Below, piece after piece: positions 8,364 to 21,400 of a stretch of 60,038 nt of DNA (position 1 is the stretch's first letter; each line of letters begins with the position of its first letter). The notes below the pieces were generated by a model, which saw only the letters and a program-made list of their open reading frames with translations, was not told the DNA's origin and ran no database searches. Origin of the DNA: CAYOLL01 sp964404765 [NCBI: uncultured Gemmatimonadota bacterium] (lineage in GTDB: Bacteria; 4572-55); the NCBI GenBank assembly GCA_964404765.1, contig CAYOLL010000015.1:1-60038 (forward strand). The letters run 5' to 3'. A program made the translations under genes and the position numbers.

Positions 8364-9293
8364 TTATTTAATGAGTAGTTTTACATCAAAATAGCTGGTC
8401 GAACCTAACACGCTGTCGTCGCGATAGGCAAAGTTAAATTGAATGGAATAGAACAGGACGCCAAAGCCGAATGACGGAATGTTGCGCGATTCTTCATCAG
8501 GCAGAATGCGGGTCAGACCGGCACGCAGCGAGACGATTTCGCGGATAGTGTACTCGCCGCCCATAGCAAACTTGTAGGCCGGCACATCGTCATCGCCGGA
8601 AATATCCACGCCGGCCACAAGACCGGGCACAGCCACCGGCATTGCCGCCAGACTCCAGCGGAACTGAATTGGCAGCTTTTGCGTTTTGCCGCCGTCCCAG
8701 CGCAGATTGGTATAAGCGTCGCGCGCGGAAAAGCCAAAGGCCACGTCGGCAAACGGCCGGATAACAACACCGACATCAAAACCGCCGCCCCCGGCATTAC
8801 CGTTCAGGCCCGCGTCCACATCTTTAAAGTCGGAGCGAACCATCATGCCCTTTAGCGTTGCGCCAATCGAGGTGATGCGTCCCATCCGCTTGGCAAAAGT
8901 GTAGCTGATTAATGTTTCCGAGTAGGTCTTGTCTTCCTGCACATCAGCGCTTTTGGATGGCTTGATGGTCAGGGACATATTGGTCAGGGTAATCCCGGCT
9001 GCGCCCGAACCGCGATCCGGTTGGCCGTAGGCAACAAAGCTGTTATGAACACCCAGACCGAACAGATCGGCATACTGCGCGGACGCCTGTCGTTTGGTCA
9101 TGTAACCCAATCCGGCCGGATTGTACATCACCCCTACCGGCTCATCGGATACCGCGCCGAACGCGCCGCCCATACCGATAGCCCGCGCGCCGTATTCGAT
9201 TGGCGCAAATGCCGTGGAAATAAAATCTTGCGCCCATGCCCCCATCGGCACAAGCAGCGCTGATAAACTCAGGATCAGGCATAACTTTTTCAT
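8364..9293 (-). CDS. PorV/UPF0164-type outer-membrane protein
   Basis: 309 aa with a signal peptide (MKKLCLILSLSALLVPMGAWAQ). The family signature is clear: GARAIGMGGAFGAVSDE followed by GVMYNPAGLG, the hallmark of the FadL-like barrels of the PorV/PorQ/UPF0164 group. In type IX secretion PorV escorts cargo carrying a C-terminal sorting domain across the outer membrane (family knowledge). Length is normal and the barrel-like pattern continues to an aromatic/hydrophobic C-terminus (YFDVKLLIK). AAAGGGG precedes the ATG. It lies 156 bases downstream of the giant gene, same strand, which makes the giant protein its obvious candidate client. No porK-N or sov gene is in the window, so true T9SS membership is unproven. 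Confidence 0.85.
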   Translation of the reverse strand: MKKLCLILSLSALLVPMGAWAQDFISTAFAPIEYGARAIGMGGAFGAVSDEPVGVMYNPAGLGYMTKRQASAQYADLFGLGVHNSFVAYGQPDRGSGAAGITLTNMSLTIKPSKSADVQEDKTYSETLISYTFAKRMGRITSIGATLKGMMVRSDFKDVDAGLNGNAGGGGFDVGVVIRPFADVAFGFSARDAYTNLRWDGGKTQKLPIQFRWSLAAMPVAVPGLVAGVDISGDDDVPAYKFAMGGEYTIREIVSLRAGLTRILPDEESRNIPSFGFGVLFYSIQFNFAYRDDSVLGSTSYFDVKLLIK

Positions 9294-9318
9294 TGGCTAC
9301 CCCTTTTGAAAGTTGAAA

Positions 9319-9446
9319 GTGATCTAAAGTGACAAAGTGTCTAAAGTAATTCAAGTATCTTAACTCAACCTTGCGAAGATTTTGCCGCATATTTCAGCGA
9401 AAGTACTCAAAACCTTCGCAAGGTTGCAACTTTAACTTTAGATCAC
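9319..9446. repeat. Nested inverted repeat between giant gene and PorV-like gene
   Basis: Outer arms 9319-9330 and 9435-9446 (GTGATCTAAAGT and its complement) enclose inner arms 9366-9384 and 9408-9426 (CAACCTTGCGAAGATTTTG, 18 of 19 matching its partner). It could fold into a long two-part hairpin in the intercistronic RNA. There is no strong T-run, so it looks more like a stabilising or processing structure, or a dispersed repeat, than a terminator. Confidence 0.6.
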
Positions 9447-9449
9447 AGG

Positions 9450-12400
9450 CTACCTTGTCATGACCATGGCGATTTGCTTCTTCAACAGCTTTTCACCTTT
9501 ACCGACGTAATTGACTTTAACCATTAGAATGACCGGACCGTTGTTCACGTCTTTTTTGGCGTTGTTCGTCTTATCCCAGGTAAACTTGAAGTAAGTCACC
9601 CCGGCGGAAGACGGCGCTGTCTGCACTTCATGACGAATTAACTGACCGGCCAGATTATAAAAATCGTACGTGGCCGAAAGCGCCGGGTCAATCAGTTCCA
9701 GAATAATCGGATCATCGCCGCCCAATTCCGTCGGTACATCAATATCCGGCTCGCCGACGGCATTGTTGTAGATGATCGTGATCAAATCAGACTTCTTGCT
9801 GCTACGGTTTCCAGCGCGGTCAAGGGCCTGGACATCAATCGTATTTTCGCCCGGCTCCAGACGCACCGTCACATTAAAGACACGGCTGCCGATGATCGGA
9901 TCGCCCGAACCAGTGGCCGCTTGTGCCGCCAAATCACCTGTATAAGTCTTACCGGCCTTGGCCGCCATGAGCGCCACTAAACCATCGCTTGAACTTGAAT
10001 ATGAGGCCGCCGCTGCACCGTTTGTGCGCGGGCGAACCGTTACCCGTGCCGCCCGACCGTTGTTAAAGACCAACAGTGTATCGACATCATCATCCGGCAC
10101 CGTCACCTGGAAAGTGACAACCGTGTCACGAACCACGTAGGAGAGACCGTCAGCCGTCACAGTGGCCGGCAAAGAGCCGTCCACAACATCCGGTGTGCCG
10201 GGCGGGTCGTTGTCCACATCAACAGCCAGGCCTACCAGCGTATCCGAGAAAACAATTCCGTCAAAGAACAGTTGGATGATCAACGGAATCTGGCGGTCAT
10301 AAGCCGTCGCGCCCGTGCCTATGGTATTGCCGGTGCTCAGCGTATAATCGAACTTGAGGATGTCCGTACCGGAATTGCTAAAGCCGGTATAACTTGCGCC
10401 GAAACCATAGGACTTGAGACTGACTTCGCTATCGACAGCCGAGACATCCAGGGTAATCGCTGCCGAGTCCACATTGGCCGGAATATTCCAGGCGCTGCTC
10501 ATGTGAATCGTGTCGCCATTTTTGTAGAGGCGGTCAGCATCTGTGACCGTGGTTACGACGTGGGTCGGCCAGCGGTTTTCGTAGGTAAAGCGATATTGCT
10601 GCTCCACACCCACATTGCCGTTATGGTCCACCGGCGTCACTTTGATGCTGTAATCTCCTGCCAGCGTTGCGCTGTTGAGCGGCTTATCAAGCTGGTAGAT
10701 CATCACATCGCGACCGCGATCCGACGGGTTAATGGTTATCGTCGCCGAGGCGCCTTCGATAATCGTGCCACGATCACCGCGGATCATATATGGAATGATA
10801 ATCGGCCGGCCTTCCATCGTGCGATCCACCGAGATAGTCACCTGCGCGATGGCGCTTTGACCCTGGGCCACAAAGCCGCGCGAGGCCGTCGGATTGCCCC
10901 AGAAGACATCTACGCCGTTGCCTTGTGCGCCATCGTAGGCCATGTCGCCGCCGCGCCCGCCGATAAAGTGGGTCGCGGTTTGCACGGTCACGCCGGATGG
11001 GAAATCGAGTTTGATGAAGGAAACCCATTCCTCATCGGCTGAACCATTGTAGAGCGTGAAGACCAGGTTGCCGCTGCTTTCCGCTTCGATATAACCCGAC
11101 GTGGTGGTGATCGTCGTATTGTTCAGCGTGTTGATTGCCGCTTCGCCTGACTTATCGCTATTGGCAACAATCAGCGAGTTTTCAGAATCCATCAGCGCTA
11201 AGGCCGCGGTTTGACCGATGCGGCGACCGGACAGCCGTCTGCCAAAGGAATCGGTGACATACAGATCGCTGCCGGTGCGCTCGGTGCGGAACAGGAAGCC
11301 GTCGCCGCCAACAAACGGTCGCGAACCCGCCGATACGATAAAGCTAAGCCCATATTGGTTAATGGTGAAGCGTGAACCAACATTACCGCCCGTATAAATC
11401 TGCGTCGGATTCAGCGAGCCGACGACCGTAAAGGTCAGGCCGCCGGGCAAGATGCTGACGCGCCATTCCGCAGTCAGCGTGGCCGTATTGGACAGGCTGA
11501 AACCGTTAATCGTACCCTTGTTATCAAACGGGGCCCGGAAGCGCGCAGATGTTTCCACAACTTCGGCCCGGTCGGACAGATTGGGCCCGACGCCGCTTTC
11601 CATACCGGTGGGACCAACCGCGCCGATGTCCTGCACGGTCACACTGACGTACTTAACATCGGAGAAGACGGTCTGACCGGAACCCGGATAAGTGCTGTTG
11701 ATGACCGGGATGGCATTGTCATACACAAAGTTCATTTCAATAACTTCGGCGCGGAAGTTGTTGTTGCGATCAAAAGACGTGACTTCAACTTCATATTCGC
11801 CGTTTGTTGACAGCGGCCGATCCAGTTGCCAGACGACGCAGCCTTCGTTGGCGGCAATCAGTTTGTGACCGGTAATCGGATCGCCTTCGGTCGTCTTCAA
11901 TACAATCTGGGTCGCTTCCCAGTTGACGCCGGAACCGGTGCCGTCATCAATCCTTGCCTTGATTTCCCACAGCAGATGCTGCTGCGGATCGGTCATTGGA
12001 TCCACAAGCTGCGCGGTCGGCGCAACGCCGTCATAGTTGTACTGGAAGGCGTAGTGGGTTTCCGACTGGTTGCCGGCGCGATCCCACAACGTTACGGTTA
12101 ATTCATACGCGCCGCTGCCTTCCAACTCGAGTGCGGTTTCAAAGCAGCCTGGTCCAACTTGTTCAAAATCTTCAATTGTAATTTCATTGCCGCTGGGCGT
12201 CGTAATCAAGACAAAGCCATTGCGGAAACCGGTCGTCAAATCATCTAAGCACAGATAGAGTCGGCTGGCTTCAAAAGAAATGACTTCGCTGATTTCTTTA
12301 ACCAAGCATTCTTCTTGCGGCCGGTCTTGCGGCGCGCGCAAGCACAAGGCTTCGACATACGGCAGGTCCGTATCCACCGTCATGTTGAATTCGACCGCAT

Positions 12401-15400
12401 ATTGGTGCTGATTGCCGGCCACGTCCCACGCCGACACAACCGCGATATACAGGCCGTTGACCAGCGCTTCCGGATCATCCGGGTCGAGAATAAAGTTCAG
12501 CGTGCGAATACCATCGGTGCTGACATAACCACGAATGGCTACTAACTCCGACTGATTTTGGATACGATAAAGCGCGACATACGAACTATCCGCATTGATA
12601 CCGGAACCAATAAAGAATTGGGTCTGGTCGGTCAAGGTGGCCGTCAGAGACAGCAACCGGCCCAGGAATCGTTCGGTTTCCATCAGGTTTTCGGACTGAT
12701 CGTTAGCCCGCACGGTCAGCAGACTCGGCGCCTGCGTGTCATACACAAAGTTATTGGTATAGCAGCGCTGATTGCCCAAACGGTCAGCCGCACAAGCTTC
12801 GATGCGGTAGACACCGTCATCCGCGCCGTTAATCCGCAGCGGCGGAACTAAGTTGTACCACAGACTGTCTTCCAGACTGTTTTGCTGGCCGTTGATCGGC
12901 TGATAGGCCTGACCAACCTGCTTTTGCAGGCGGACAGTCGAACGGGCGCGATCCACACCAATACCAAGCCCGTCGGACACCAACGCGGCCACGCGGGACA
13001 GCGGCGTATTGACATACGGCCCTGGCGGATAGAAGGCCAGAACACGCGGGCCGGCATTGTCAAAGAAGAAGCTATGGACTCTGGCCGGTTGCGACTTATT
13101 GCCCGCTTTATCCTGCGGGGCAATTTCCAACTTATAGAGACCAACGGTATCCGTCGGGGCAAAGGTGATGCGGCGAATCGTCCCGCCGATAGCCGTGGCA
13201 TTGGTTTCGATCTGACGGCCGCTCGGCGCAAAAATCTTGAGCACCGAGGCCGTATCGCTTAAGTCCACCCCGCTGCCCGGCCATGGACCAAACAGTGTTG
13301 TATCCACATCGGACATCACCGCCGTAACCGAGTTGACCGGGGTGGTAAAACCGGCCTGAACGCGGGTCAGATTGGTTTCCGGGGCCACATCCGTGTACAT
13401 ATTGGTCAGGAGAGGCTCTTCGGTGTCATACGTGAACTTAAAGGTATACGTCGCCCGCGAACCCAGCCGATCCTGCACGGTGACGGTAAAGGTGTAAACG
13501 CCATCCTGCGAACCATTGCTCGACAAGACATTTTCCAACTCCAACACGTAACCGCCAAAGGTCGCATCATAGCCTAATGCAGACTGAGCAGGAACAACCT
13601 GACCGAGCGGGTTGAAAAGCACTATGCGCGTGGCCAGCGAATCCACCCCGGAGCTGGGCCGGCCGTCGCCGAAACAAGCATCCGTGACTTTGGCCAGAAT
13701 CCGGCGCAGCGGCTGATTCCAGTAGCCGTTATGCTTCGGAATCGTTTGGACGATGCACGGCGGTGTACGATCCAGGGTAAAGCGGATGCGTTGAACGCCG
13801 GTGGTGTTGCCCTTCAAATCATATAATTGATAAGTAACGACGTATTGACCATCCAAATCCGACGTGTCGACGCGGGTAAAGAAGAACAGATCACGCTCCA
13901 ACCGCCGGCTGAAACCGCTGCCGATCTCCGCCGACAACAGCGTGTCGTTCAGTAGTTTGTAGAAGTGAACTTCCGAGCGCACATCGTCAAAACCCCAGCC
14001 CCAGCGGCTGCTCGTCACATCGCTGACATAGACGCCGATGGTATCGGCGCGGTTGATGCTGCCGCCATCGCCAATCGGCTTAAAGGACAAGGCCTGCGGC
14101 GCCCAGATATCGCGCACCAGGTCCAGCGGCACCGCAGTTTGAATGCGATTGCCGACCTCGTCTTCCACTTCAAACTTAAAGGTATAGCGACCTTCGCCCA
14201 ACGGATAGAGTTCCTGGTACTTGCCGCCCAACCACTTAATTACGTATTCCGTGTCCTGTTGATGCGGAATGATTGGGTTTTCAACCAGATCATTGACCAG
14301 CACCTGAATATTGGCGCGCGGGGCAAAGGTGTAAAAGACAAACTTATCGCCATTGGCAAAAGATACTTCACCCGGATAGATGGCAAACTCGACTTCACCA
14401 TCACCCGTACGGTAGCGTCGGTACATATTGGTATAGAATCCGCTCAGCGGCGCGCCATCCTTACGAACCGTAAAGCGACTATTCGGCGCATCGTAGACGA
14501 CTTCCCAACTATGGGTACCGGTTGTCGCGCTGGTGCGAATCAAGGTCATGTTGCCCTTGCGCGCTTCCTCCAGCATGGAGCCGTTCGGCCCGCTGCCGCG
14601 TTTGACCGGGATGGTGGAAACGGCCTCACTTGGACCGGCTTGCACCGTCAGTTTGACAAAAGATTCCGAGCCTACTTGATACCGCGAGATAATGTCATCG
14701 CCGTCCTGCTCAACTGTCGCTTCGATGGACAGCGGCGTAATCAAGATAAATTGATCGATCAGCGGTTCGGCGGCGTCGTTGCCGGCCAGGTCTTCGGCGC
14801 TGATGTTGTAGACATAGTTGCCGTTTGGCGCGCGCAGACCCACTTCCGATAGTGCATTTTCCTGGTTAACGAGGCCGTCCCATTCAAGGTCATTACCGGT
14901 TTGCATACTGGCCAGGCCAGTGGTCGGCACGGAGCGGTAGACCAGCACCAAATCGTCCGGATTATTGGGATTGCGCAAATAAACCGACAGAATCGCCAGC
15001 ACATCCTCGCTGGTTTGATACTTATAGATCATTGCGCTTTCCGACGGGTCCCACGGTGACGGTGGATCAAAGTGATCCAGATCGGACACAAAGTCCAGCC
15101 GCGGCGGCACGCGATCCACAATCGTCTCTACCTGGAAGGTATTGGAACCAACCGAGATGTAGACTTGATGCGCCCCGTCGGCGCTGACATAGTCATCGTC
15201 GCTGCGGCGATCCGTATCGAAAATAACATTGTTGGTTTCCTTATCATCTTCACCGGCCCACATTTGCGAATAGACACCGTTGCGACCGGACACTGCCCGC
15301 CAACGGCGAACCGGGTCATTGGTCGGGCCGTAGACGATTTGCACAAAAACATGATCGGTCGTCTGATAGCCGGGTCCGCCAACCGTGAATGAAATCTTGG

Positions 15401-18400
15401 TGCTGTCGCGGTCGTGATCGGTTGCCGGGCCGGGCGAGAAGCGCACCGGATCAATCGTGCTGTCCAAACGATCCGGCGGGGTAAAGTCACCCCAGACATT
15501 GGCCGTTCCTTGCTGACCACGACGATACAGATTGGCTTGAATCTCCACGCGCCCGTTATCGGACACGTCGATATGATCCAACCGATCATTGGTATTGCTA
15601 CCCGGCGTCCCACCGTCGCTACGCAGTGTAAACACACCGGTAAAGGAACCGTCGGAAGCGCGGCGATCCGGGAACTCGCCATTGTCATTGATGCGGACAA
15701 CAATAGAGTCGCGGGAATTGCTGACATCGCGAATCGTCACAGAATCAATGCCGCTCTGGCTCAGGCCGTCATCCACCGTAAAGAAGACGCGCGAATTGCC
15801 GTTATAGGTATCGCCGAACAACAGCAGATTTTGATCACGCCAGGTCAGGATACGGTCACGAATACCGCCAATACCATCCACCACATAAAGCTCTTGCGTG
15901 CGAATACTCTTGCCGCTGGGCACGCCATCGGTGAAGCTGACCCCAAAGACCGGAATACGTATCCGGAAATTATCGCCCACACTCGCGCCGTTGCTGGTAT
16001 GGATAACCACAAAGTAATCCGGCTTGCCGTCGTCGGCGCTGTCGATATTCAGCGGCACGGACGGAATCAGATCCACACTATTGCCGACAAAGACCGGCAC
16101 GGCGGCCAATGGGATAAAAGTATCCGTATTCTGCTCAAAGTCGCCGCTGCCGTTCACATCGCGATACAGTGACAGACCGCTATTGGCCCCGGCAGTCAAA
16201 GGCATCAGGTCGGCCGGCGTAAAGTCTTGATCGCCGCCAAGCTGCTCGTATTCCACCGTGACGCGGTTAATGCGCGGGTTGAGCACACTGCCTTCATCGT
16301 GCACGTTAATGCCGATGACGGCGCGCTTATGATCGGGCGGAATGGCGTAACCCCAGGCCGGATCGCTGCTTTCATCCGTCAGGAACGTCGGGACACGGGC
16401 AGTGATCTTATTCGTCGTGATGCTGCCCGGCACCAGGCCGACGTTCAACAGAACGCCGTTGTCCGGAATCTGCACCACAAAATCGTCCATATAATCCATA
16501 AACTTGCTGGCGCGGATACAGATGAAGAAGTCCGGCCCTTCAAAGAAGCCCGTGTCGGTATCGGGGATTTCCACGCCCGACTGCGGTTGCAAGGTCACTT
16601 CATGATAATTAGTAAAAGATTGCCAGTTGGCCCGGCCCACGTAGACGACCGGGTCATTTTCGGGATCAAAAACACCTTGTTGACCGCTGAGACCGTCTTC
16701 GTAGATGGCAATACCGCTCAAATCACTCAGGACGCCGCCGGTCAGCGCCTCAAAATCACCTACGGAGAGATTGCCCAGTGTCGTGCCCACGTCGGACACG
16801 CGCACGGTCACCTGAGTCAGGAAAGCGCTGCCATTTGTTCCGTCACTGACGTTGATGCCCAATACCGCCATCGGCACGTCATTCTTGGGATCGATGCGCT
16901 GACCTTCGGTCGTCAAATCGGCATAGCTGACATTCGAGAAGATGGTCAGCTTGCCCGGCGACATGGCGGTTTGCGGCGGCCAGAAACCGTCGCCGATTAC
17001 GCCAAAGATACGATAGACGCCGCTCGGCACATTGTCCAAATCCCAGGCATAGAAATTCTGCGGGCTGTTCTCCGACAGATTGGAAGCAATGACCGCATCG
17101 GTTGTCGGATCGAAAATGTCGTCGGCGCTATAGAACAGGCTGATCGTGGCGTCGTTATCGGCGTCAAAATCCGTCCATTCCAGCACATAGCCGTCGTTGA
17201 CGACCACACCTTCCACCGGCGGAGTCAACAGCGTCAGCCGCGGGCGGCGGTTCACTTTGAGCGGGCCGCCGATGTCGTAAATTTCGGCGCTGACGCCGTC
17301 ATTAATCGTGGCCTTGACCCAATAAGTGCCAGTGACCAGACCGGCGGTATCCCAGACAAATTCGTCAATATCGGAATCTTCCGGCATGCCGCCCGGAGTG
17401 GAACCGGGGAACCCTGCGGTATTGATCGGTGTCCACGGCCCAACGCTGTCATTGGAGGCAAAGAAAAGCTGAATGCGGGCGTTATCTTCCGGATCGGAAT
17501 CCGTCCAGCGGATGGTATAAGTGTCATCCGCCAAATCAGCCACGCCGTCAGGCTCCACGATGCCGATGGACGGCGGTTGATTATGCAGGATCGTCACCGT
17601 GCCCTGACTATAGTTGCGGCCTTCGTTGCCGCCGGGGATACCGTCGCCGATAATGCCGTAGACAAAATATTGACCGTTGGGCAGGCGCGAGGTGTCCCAC
17701 AAGTAAGTATCCTGATCGCCGTCAAAATCTTCCTGAATACCTTCCACGATCTTCGTGCCGTTAAAGCCTTCGTTATTGGTGTCAAACCACAGGCTGATCA
17801 GCGCTGAGTTATCCGGATCGGTATCGTGCCACTTGATCAGGTAGCTCAAATGGGCAGTGTCGTCCAGGCCGTCGGGGTCTAAAATCGTAATGAATGCGCC
17901 GGCATTAATAATGTTGATATAGCCGTTACTGGTATCATACTGCGCCGGATTGGTAATATCGGCAATCTGCGCGATCACCCAATAGTTCTGACCCGGTGTC
18001 AATCTGGAAATATCCCAGCGATAGCTGTCGGTTTCGTTATCCTCACTCAAACCGGATACAATCAAACGCTGCGCAGTCAGGCGAATATCCGTCAGTGACG
18101 GCGCCCAATATAGGGCGATTTTGGCGTCGCTGTCCGTGTCCGAATCCCGCCACGTAATGGTATAGAGACTGTCACCGGTCAGTTCGCCCATAATGGCCGG
18201 ATTGATGATGTGAATTTCGGGCTTGGCGTCCGGAATCAAAACGCTACCGTTGGACAGATCGGAGCGCTGCGTATTAATTTCATCATCAATCGTAGCATAA
18301 ATGCGGTACTCGCCGGCCGGAATGCCGGAAGTATCCCACACGTAGCGGTTGGCCTCATCATCCTCGCTGATGCCGCAGGCAATTTGTTCACGAACGAACG

Positions 18401-21400
18401 TGCTGCCGCGGGTCGAGGCGCCGTCGTCAGTGCGCGCTGGCTGGTCAGAAATGACATTTCTTGAAGAAATGTCATTTCTATTGATAATCCCTTGCGAGAT
18501 CACCGTGCCGGCATTCGGGTTGGCAAAGCTAAAGCTCTGGCCGTTGTATTGAACGTCCAACTCGCCATTATTGGGCGGGAAGCGATCCCACCACGCCGCC
18601 GGGTTACCGCCGTTAAAATCGTCAGTCTCGATCACATGCGGACCGAACATGCGCGTCTCGGCGTTCGGCTGGTTTTCGTTCAAGGTTACAGTGACGAAGC
18701 AGGTTTGCGGGCCTTGGCCGTCATCGCTGTATAAATTGACTTGCACATCATATAAACCGGGATGGGCGCGCGCCTGTTCTAAAGTCCAGGTCATATTTTC
18801 CGGACCGAAGCCGTTGGTATCGTCCACATCCAAATTGCCGCCGGTGGCCCCGGAAGTGCGGTGGCCGTAGTATACGCGTTCGTTGGCCGGATCGACTACA
18901 TGCAAATCCACATCCGACTGATCGCCTGCCTCCCACGTCAACGTCACGCGGATGCCAGCCGGCGGGAAAGCGCCATACAAGTTGATGGTCGTCGCACCGC
19001 GGTTACCAAGATCGTCAATGGCCGAAACGCTCACCGCGTTGTTGCCGGCGGACAGAATGATCGTACTCGTAAACTGCCCGTCAACAACCCGCAGCGTCTG
19101 CGTCGAGCCGTTCAAGGTCAAGACCGCCGAGGTGATCTCGGAGTCGTTATCTTCAATTGTGCCGGTAAAGTTGGTGATAATCCGGTTGGCCAGCGTGTCG
19201 TTGTTGGCATGAGAAACAATAGTCACTTCCGGTGCGCCGGACGGCGGCGGAGCCAAAGTATCCGGTTCCACCTGTCGATCCAGACGGCCAACATAATACA
19301 GGCAAATCTTGGCATCATTATCGGCATCGCTGTCAATCCATTCGATGGTGTAAGTACCATCGGGATTGGGCAATTCCTGCGGCTGATCGGGTTGGGTGAT
19401 CGTAATGGACGGAGGCTCGTTGTAGACCACGGCTTTCAGCACGTTAGTCGTCAGGGTCTTGTTGCTCTGGCTGCCGTCGCTATACGTCACGCCCTTAGTC
19501 GGGATAGTAACCCGGAAATCGTCGCCGGTCTGGATAAAACCGCTGGTGCGAATGACCACAAAATAGTCGTCGCCGTCGTTTTCACCCAGATCATTGGCCG
19601 GCACGGCGGCATTATCTAAATACAGCGTTGTCCGGAAATTTTCATCCCATGTGGTAATATCATCTAAAGGCACTGGAATATCGGTCGGATCAAAGACACC
19701 GTTGCCGACGCCACCGGGATTATTAGCGTCGCGATAAACCGCCACGCCGCTAAAAGTCAGGCCATTCACCTGCCGAGTGGACAGGTCTAAGAAGTCGACC
19801 GGTTCGACTTTGCCGTCGCGGCCTTCGTCGATAATGCCGACGGTTATGGCGGCCAATTCCGGCCCGCCCACGGCGATATTATCATAAGCGTTGATGCCGA
19901 TGACGCCGGTCGGCGGACTCAGCGCGCCGATTTCCTGCTTGCTGGTGACCAGATTGCGCAAGAACGTCGGCACAATGCACATAATCGTGCGCGTGGTCAG
20001 CGGCTGCTCGGATGTGCCGGAACTCCAGGCCACGCCGTTAGCATTGATCCGCACCTGGAACTCGTCGCGGTATTGGATAACTTCGCTGCTGCGCACGACG
20101 ATGAAAAAGTCCGGCCCGGCGCTGGCGCCAATATCCGTATTGGGGATTTGCTGGCCGTCGCTCGGCACCAGACGCACCATGATGCCGTTGCCCTGATAGA
20201 ACGGGAAGGCCACCGGCACGACCGTATCGGTCGGATCGTATTCGCCGTTGACGCCGGCGGGATCATTGCTGTCGACATACAGGGCAATGCCGCTGGAAGC
20301 GTCGCTGTCCAAGAGCGAGAAGTCGGCCTTGGTGATGTTCAACGGGCCCACGTCGATGATCTCGACATCCACCCAGTTGAGCTGCTCGCTGCGGTTGCCG
20401 TCCTGTATATTGATGCCGATGACGCCCAGCGGATCGCTCAACACGTCGATGCCTTGCGGATCGCCGGTCTGGTCAATCAGTTCGGCGGTCGTCGGGCGGC
20501 TGGAGACATACACAAAGCTCAGGGTGTCGATAAGGCTGTTACCGGCCTTGTCTTCGCCTTTATAAATCAAGTAATAACTACCATCATCCGAGCCGTCAAC
20601 GGCCAGCGGCTCGTCCAGCCTGAAGCTGACGGATTCGATCACTTCAACAACTTCCACATTGCCGGGCACAACCGTATCGTCGGCGTGATAGAGCGCCACG
20701 TAAGAATTGTTGGCATTCAGGTGGCAGGTGACATCGTTAAAATTGACCGTAACATCCAGCACCGGAATGATGCTGTTGATAATCTGCTCTTCGCGGCGCA
20801 GCACATTCTCACCGACCAGAATACCTTCGATGGTCGGCGCGATATTGTCAAAAGTAAAAGTCTTGGTAATAACCGACAGGTTGCCGGCCAGATCGTAAAT
20901 AAAGCCGGTCGTCCGATATAAAGTGTTAATAGTCAACGGGAAAGCCAGGCGCAAGCCGATATGCTCAAAGTCCGGCTGGAATTTTGCCCCCGTCAGCGTA
21001 TCGCCGGTATCCATCCGTTGCAGGCGAATCCATGAGCTGGTAAAATCAATCCGTGAACCGTTGTCGGCCACGCCTAAAATGACGCGATCCACCGGCAGCA
21101 TATCGCCGTTGTCATTTTCCAGCCCGCGGATGCACGAGCCGTCAGCCGGGACGGCATCCACAAAGGTCGGGGAAGCGTGATCGAAGGTGAAACGCACGGT
21201 CGTTTGCAGACCGACATTCCCTTCGCGGTCGTACGGCGTCACGCGCAGTTCAAAAATACCGCTGGCACGCGGCAAGTCAAAGCCGGTCAGCTTGATTGTA
21301 TTGGGTTCCTGCTGCGGAATGACCTTGGTGCCCAAAATCTGGCGACCGTTCGGGTCAAACAATTGAATGATCGAACGAATGCGATCCAAACCGGAGTCAA

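Noticed and set aside
16227-17807. 526-codon open frame on the plus strand inside the giant gene, and similar ones at 13965-14852, 15414-16172 and 10272-11042
   Set aside because: They are antisense to repeat-rich coding DNA, have no ribosome sites or recognisable domains, and their residue make-up follows the complement of the giant protein.
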